In this document: one piece after another, positions 5,796-8,352 of the stretch
How the letters are laid out: every line of letters starts with the position of its first letter
Numbering within the stretch: the first letter of the stretch is position 1
Assembly (NCBI GenBank): GCA_021818605.1
Contig: JAKAUH010000393.1
Location: 1 to 8,352, forward strand
DNA: 8,352 nt
Source: Planctomycetota bacterium
GTDB taxonomy: Bacteria; Planctomycetota; Planctomycetia; Isosphaerales; Isosphaeraceae
Reading direction: 5' to 3'
Notes under the pieces: model-generated
Database searches by the model: none
What the model saw: only the letters and a program-made list of their open reading frames with translations
Told to the model about the DNA's origin: nothing
Position numbers and translations under genes: made by a program

Positions 5796-6169
5796 ATGCC
5801 ACGTCAACCGAGGTTGCGGAAGAAGTCGGGCTACTGGGCCAGCGATGCGGGCGGCACCACCAGCTATTTTGGCAAGGTCGGCGAGGTGCCCTTCGAGAAG
5901 GTCCAGCGACGGCTCCGGGACTTCGTGTCCGGGGATCACCAACCGGCGACTGGTCCCTCCACGGTCTCCGTCTCGCCACCTCCATCATCACCCCAGTCGC
6001 CGGCGATCGCAATAACGCAGCCGTCGCCGACGGTCGCCGAGTTGGTCCCCGGTTCCTGGCATGGATGGAGCGGAACCGGGGGGGATCGTCCCGGTCTGGG
6101 CCTTTTCAGGTTGATACCTGGCGAGATTCTACCAGCAGCCCCTTGATTGTCTGGGGATGGACCTCGTGA
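5796..6169 (+). pseudogene. N-terminal fragment of a tyrosine-type integrase, frameshifted
   Basis: An ATG at 5796 opens a frame with PRLRKKSGYWASDAGGTTSY, then FGKVGEVPFEKVQRRLRDFV, which resembles the N-terminal arm of planctomycete phage-type integrases (a short substrate-like beta hairpin before the core-binding domain). It goes on through a Pro/Ser-rich linker to SPTVAELV at about 6040, where a core-binding helix should start. The helix continues not in this frame but in another: RFLAWMERNRGGSS, which ends at 6167-6169. Joined, TVAELVPRFLAWMERNRG is a standard start of a core-binding domain, so one base has probably been lost near 6045. The catalytic domain with the Arg...Arg...Tyr residues is absent. 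The linker contains copy B of the dispersed repeat. Assignment is from pattern memory and only moderately sure. Confidence 0.45.
5961..6022 (+). repeat. Dispersed repeat, copy B (about 62 bp)
   Basis: This stretch matches the reverse complement of 1361-1422 over 62 ungapped positions with 10 mismatches. It lies in the Pro/Ser-rich linker of the integrase fragment, between the N-terminal arm and the core-binding helix. Its translated form in that gene (TVSVSPPPSSPQSPAIAITQ) is low in complexity, as expected of sequence that was not selected as protein. Confidence 0.55.
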
Positions 6170-6273
6170 GTGGGGTTATGAACGCCACCACAACCCACGA
6201 GGACCCATAGCGAGCTCGGGGCGGGGATTCCCAGGCCCGTGGGGGGTATGACGCGGTGGCTCCGCTGGTGTAG

Positions 6274-6590
6274 CAACTCCTCTGTCAGCGACTTCACCCG
6301 AACTGGCGAGTGCCCTACCGGCGGGTGGCCGCCGTGCTGAGACGGACAGTCCGAGCCAGCAGCGCCGTGGAGTGCAGGAACAGTGTGCTGCGGATGCATC
6401 AGTCGCGGCATCGGACGCTCACGCAGGAGACGCTCGATCTGAAGCGGTTGTAAGGAGATGCTCGATCTGAAGCGGTTGTAATGGAACATGCGGGAGTTCC
6501 GGGGCGGGAAGCGGAGGGGTCGGTGCCCGTTTGAACTGCTGGGGTTGGCGCTGCCGCACGACGACTTCTGGGGCTTGCTCGAGGCCGAGA
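6274..6590 (+). pseudogene. Transposase C-terminal remnant (IS family not assigned)
   Basis: In one frame, bases 6274-6450 read QLLCQRLHPNWRVPYRRVAA, VLRRTVRASSAVECRNSVLR and MHQSRHRTLTQETLDLKRL, then a TAA at 6451. From 6482, in the next frame, the protein goes on with WNMREFRGGKRRGRCPFELL and GLALPHDDFWGLLEAE. The SS-VEC-NS-LR-H-SRHR-LTQ-LDLKRLYWN-F--GKRRG--P-ELLG pattern is that of a transposase C-terminus common in planctomycetes. The break has two causes that can be seen: the expected Tyr codon after KRL is TAA, and a 28-bp tandem duplication (6425-6480) shifts the frame by one. Another stop, TAG at 6271, sits upstream. Only this part of the protein is recognisable; inverted-repeat ends of the element were not identified. 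Confidence 0.65.
6425..6480 (+). repeat. 28-bp tandem duplication inside the transposase remnant
   Basis: Bases 6425-6452 and 6453-6480 are two consecutive 28-bp copies with one mismatch (C at 6431, T at 6459), both containing gctcgatctgaagcggttgt. Because 28 is not a multiple of three, the duplication changes the reading frame. The copy-1 stop codon is created partly by the junction, as its last A is the first base of copy 2. Confidence 0.85.
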
Positions 6591-6800
6591 TGAAGACGGC
6601 GCTCGTGGACGCCCCAGGGATCGCGGTCGGACCGTCTGAGCCGGGCCGCGAGCCGACCGCGAGCCAGGCGGATCGGGAGATGCCCACCCACAGGCGGCCC
6701 CAGTCGCTCCGGTGGGACCGATCTCCGTGCGTGCCGGGTTGCCTTGGAGATGGCGAATTCGCTCGACAACGCTCACAACGAAGTGTCCAGTTGGAATTCT

Positions 6801-6906
6801 GCGGTTTGGGACGATCCCCCAAAATCCGGCTGCCGGGTCCCGATTTGGGGGTGAAATCGTGCCAGAAGACCCAGAAATCGTGCCACAAGACGACGATTTG
6901 GGGGCG
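6801..6906. repeat. Block of direct and inverted repeats
   Basis: gaaatcgtgccagaagac (6853-6870) recurs with one change at 6874-6891, a period of 21 bases. CGATTTGGGGG occurs at 6841-6851 and again at 6894-6904. Both copies can pair with CCCCCAAAATC at 6816-6826 (one bulged A), and TTTGGG (6805-6810) can pair with CCCAAA (6818-6823). The block can therefore fold in at least three competing ways. It follows the transposase remnant by about 200 bases and has no recognisable coding role. Confidence 0.6.
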
Positions 6907-7595
6907 ACAGGGCGCTCGCCTCCGCGGCGCAGGTGCCGCAAGAGCGACGCCCTGGACTGGGCCGCGAGGGAAACCGGTCGGTTGCCGACGGCTGGCAGAC
7001 TGATCGGGCGATGGCGACGGCGACGGCGACCGGATGACGGATAGCCAGGTGTGAGTGCCGGGACGGCAAACGGTCGACATCGGGATTGCGGTTTTTTCGC
7101 CTGCGGACGGGGCAATCATCAGAGTTCTCCTCCGTTGGATCTCCCCGGCTTGCGAGCATCGAGCGGAGAGGAGTTTCATGCAGAAAGGGCGAAGTATTTC
7201 AAGCGGAGTCGCGACCATGCCGGCCTGGGCTGGATCGCCCGGGGAGATTGCTCCCCACGGCGAGCCTCGGCCCGAACGTCTTCTCCGACGCCGGATCGCC
7301 TGCCCGCTACCGATAGTGGGCCGAGCGCTCGGCCGTGCGCGAATCGTTTCGCGGCGCCAGCCCGGCCTGGCCCGGGACAACGCGAGCCCCCGATCCAACG
7401 GGGTGCGGGCGTCCAGGACCAGGCGTCCAGGAGTCAAACCCGTCCGGTTCGGCTTGACCCTTCTGGACCACCTCGGCAGAATGCACCCGAATTATGGCCC
7501 AGCGATCGGGCGGGCCGGCCGCCCGGTCCCGGTGTCGGGCCAGGATGGACCTCCAGGGGACTCCGTTACTCTGGAATCGCACCACCACGGTAGAA

Positions 7596-7601
7596 AAGGA
7601 G
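7596..7601 (+). promoter_or_regulatory. Ribosome binding site of the OmpH-like gene
   Basis: AAGGAG lies 8 bases before the ATG at 7610. It fixes the start at 7610 although the frame stays open upstream as far as an ATG at 7178. Confidence 0.8.
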
Positions 7602-7609
7602 TTGTACCG

Positions 7610-8352
7610 ATGGGTGTTTCGCGGCGCAAGGCCCTGGCGATCGGCCTGAGCCTGACGGGCGTCATTTACCTTGGGTCCCAGACCCGGGGCCAGCAGACCC
7701 CCAAGGGCGACCACCGGATCCAGCCGACCAATGGCACGACGACCAATGTCTCGCCGAGCGGCGGCTTCACGCCCGCCATGCCCACGGTCGTCGGCACCAT
7801 CGACCTGGACCTGGTCTTCAAGAACTACGACAAGGTCAAGGCAGTAACCAAGGAGCTAGGCTCGGCCATCCAGGTCCGCAAGGGCGAGCTGATGAAGCTC
7901 GAAAACCAGGGCCGGCAGGAAGTCGAGCTGATGCAGAAATTCCAGCCGGGCTCGCCCGACTACCGCAAGCACGAGGACCGCGCGACCGAGATCAAGGCCA
8001 AGATGGAGGCCAGCAAGGAGCAGGCCGAGCGCGAGATCACGCTCCGGCAGGCCGAGACCATGGCAACGCTCTACCGTGAGGTGCAGTCCTACGCGAAGTG
8101 GGTGGCCCAGAAGCGCGGAATCACCCACGTGATCACCGTGTCCAACTCCGCGCCGACCGGGAGCGACCCCAACTCGGTGCTGACCGCGATCAACCGGCCG
8201 CTGGTCTACTCCGATCCGCGGAACGACATCACCAACGAGGTGATCCACTACCTCAACATGACCTACAGCGGCACAGCAGGCGGGAACAAGGTAAGCGCCG
8301 GCGGCCGACAGCCACAGGCGGCCGGCGGCGCCAATCCGGCCATCCGCCAGGC
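7610..8352 (+). CDS. OmpH/Skp-like periplasmic chaperone (runs off window end)
   Basis: The visible 247 codons start with a signal peptide: basic MGVSRRK, hydrophobic ALAIGLSLTGVIYLG, then a polar region from about residue 24 (SQTRGQQTPKGD), with cleavage expected near 27-29. A Thr/Ser/Gly linker runs to about 58. The OmpH fold follows: VGTIDLDLVFKNYDKVKAVT (61-80) is the usual first strand and helix of Skp-like proteins, 78-165 is a long charged coiled coil (RKGELMKLENQGRQEVELMQ, EIKAKMEASKEQAEREITLR), and VITVSNS (174-180) with RPLVYSDPRNDITNEVIHYL (197-216) is the closing strand and helix. From about 220 a Gly/Ala/Gln-rich tail continues beyond the window. Skp chaperones hold unfolded outer-membrane proteins in the periplasm; the same role here is inferred. 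No neighbour in the window suggests a partner. No stop codon is seen before the window end. Confidence 0.88.
   Translation, partial: MGVSRRKALAIGLSLTGVIYLGSQTRGQQTPKGDHRIQPTNGTTTNVSPSGGFTPAMPTVVGTIDLDLVFKNYDKVKAVTKELGSAIQVRKGELMKLENQGRQEVELMQKFQPGSPDYRKHEDRATEIKAKMEASKEQAEREITLRQAETMATLYREVQSYAKWVAQKRGITHVITVSNSAPTGSDPNSVLTAINRPLVYSDPRNDITNEVIHYLNMTYSGTAGGNKVSAGGRQPQAAGGANPAIRQ

Larger units (their letters stand above)
6600..7609. other. Long intergenic stretch, about 1 kb
   Basis: No open frame here gives a product I would defend. A 443-codon minus-strand frame runs from 7437 to 6106, but it crosses the transposase remnant antisense and its product is a mix of Arg, Pro and Ser runs without domains. 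The stretch contains the repeat block at 6801-6906 and a short run of three GGCGAC units (7013-7030). The 3' end should contain the promoter of the OmpH-like gene, though no clear boxes are visible. Confidence 0.5.

Noticed and set aside
6432..6481. Two-copy repeat as a possible CRISPR
   Set aside because: The 28-bp units are directly adjacent with no unique spacers, and the sequence codes for part of a transposase.
7013..7030. Three tandem GGCGAC units
   Set aside because: Too short to be more than ordinary low-complexity GC-rich sequence.
7085..7104. GCGG followed by six T, as a possible terminator
   Set aside because: No stem of useful length precedes the T run on the plus strand, and no gene ends upstream.
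6106..7437. Minus-strand open frame of 443 codons
   Set aside because: It crosses the transposase remnant antisense and the repeat block, and its product consists of Arg, Pro and Ser runs with no recognisable domain. Long open frames arise by chance at this GC content.
7178..7609. In-frame upstream extension of the OmpH-like gene, with GAGGAG before ATG 7178
   Set aside because: The 144 extra residues are Arg/Gly/Pro-rich and would bury the signal peptide. ATG 7610 has AAGGAG at ideal spacing and a proper signal sequence behind it.

Overview
The window looks like chromosomal DNA from a GC-rich bacterium, most likely a planctomycete of the Isosphaeraceae type. This is inferred from the strong G/C third-position bias, the family mix (LssY C-terminal domain protein, DUF2293 protein, EboB-like TatD hydrolase, secreted OmpH/Skp-like protein), long non-coding stretches and several decayed mobile-element genes. 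No rRNA, tRNA, CRISPR array or complete insertion sequence was seen.

Layout. Bases 1-221 hold the 5' end of a minus-strand gene that leaves the window. A plus-strand gene for a membrane-anchored LssY_C protein (407-1333) follows and ends in a good intrinsic terminator (1340-1372). Bases 1373-1582 carry one copy of a dispersed repeat and a 72-bp inverted-repeat element with perfect 19-bp arms. Next come a decayed small gene (1583-1804) and a likely plus-strand group: an AlkD-type DNA glycosylase (1810-2529), a DUF2293 protein (about 2618-3313) and a hypothetical protein resembling DUF6930 (3342-4022). A possible small minus-strand membrane protein (4028-4324) converges on the last of these. 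Bases 4325-4814 have no convincing gene but include an AT-rich island with a palindrome.

A minus-strand EboB-like TatD-family metal-dependent hydrolase (4815-5639) is preceded by a fold-back leader. Bases 5796-6600 are a graveyard of mobile genes: the N-terminus of a tyrosine-type integrase, frameshifted, then the C-terminal part of a transposase broken by nonsense codons and a 28-bp tandem duplication. About 1 kb (6600-7609) then has no supportable gene but holds a structured block of direct and inverted repeats. The window ends inside a secreted OmpH/Skp-like chaperone gene (7610 onwards).

Functional picture. alkD, the DUF2293 gene and the following gene are co-directional and may be co-transcribed, but no shared pathway can be shown. 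The EboB-like gene stands alone here, without the other ebo genes it accompanies in many bacteria. I did not find a convincing complete new system. The most unusual material is non-coding: the 72-bp mini-element, the dispersed repeat that overlaps a terminator in one place and lies inside an integrase fragment in another, and the repeat block at 6801-6906.
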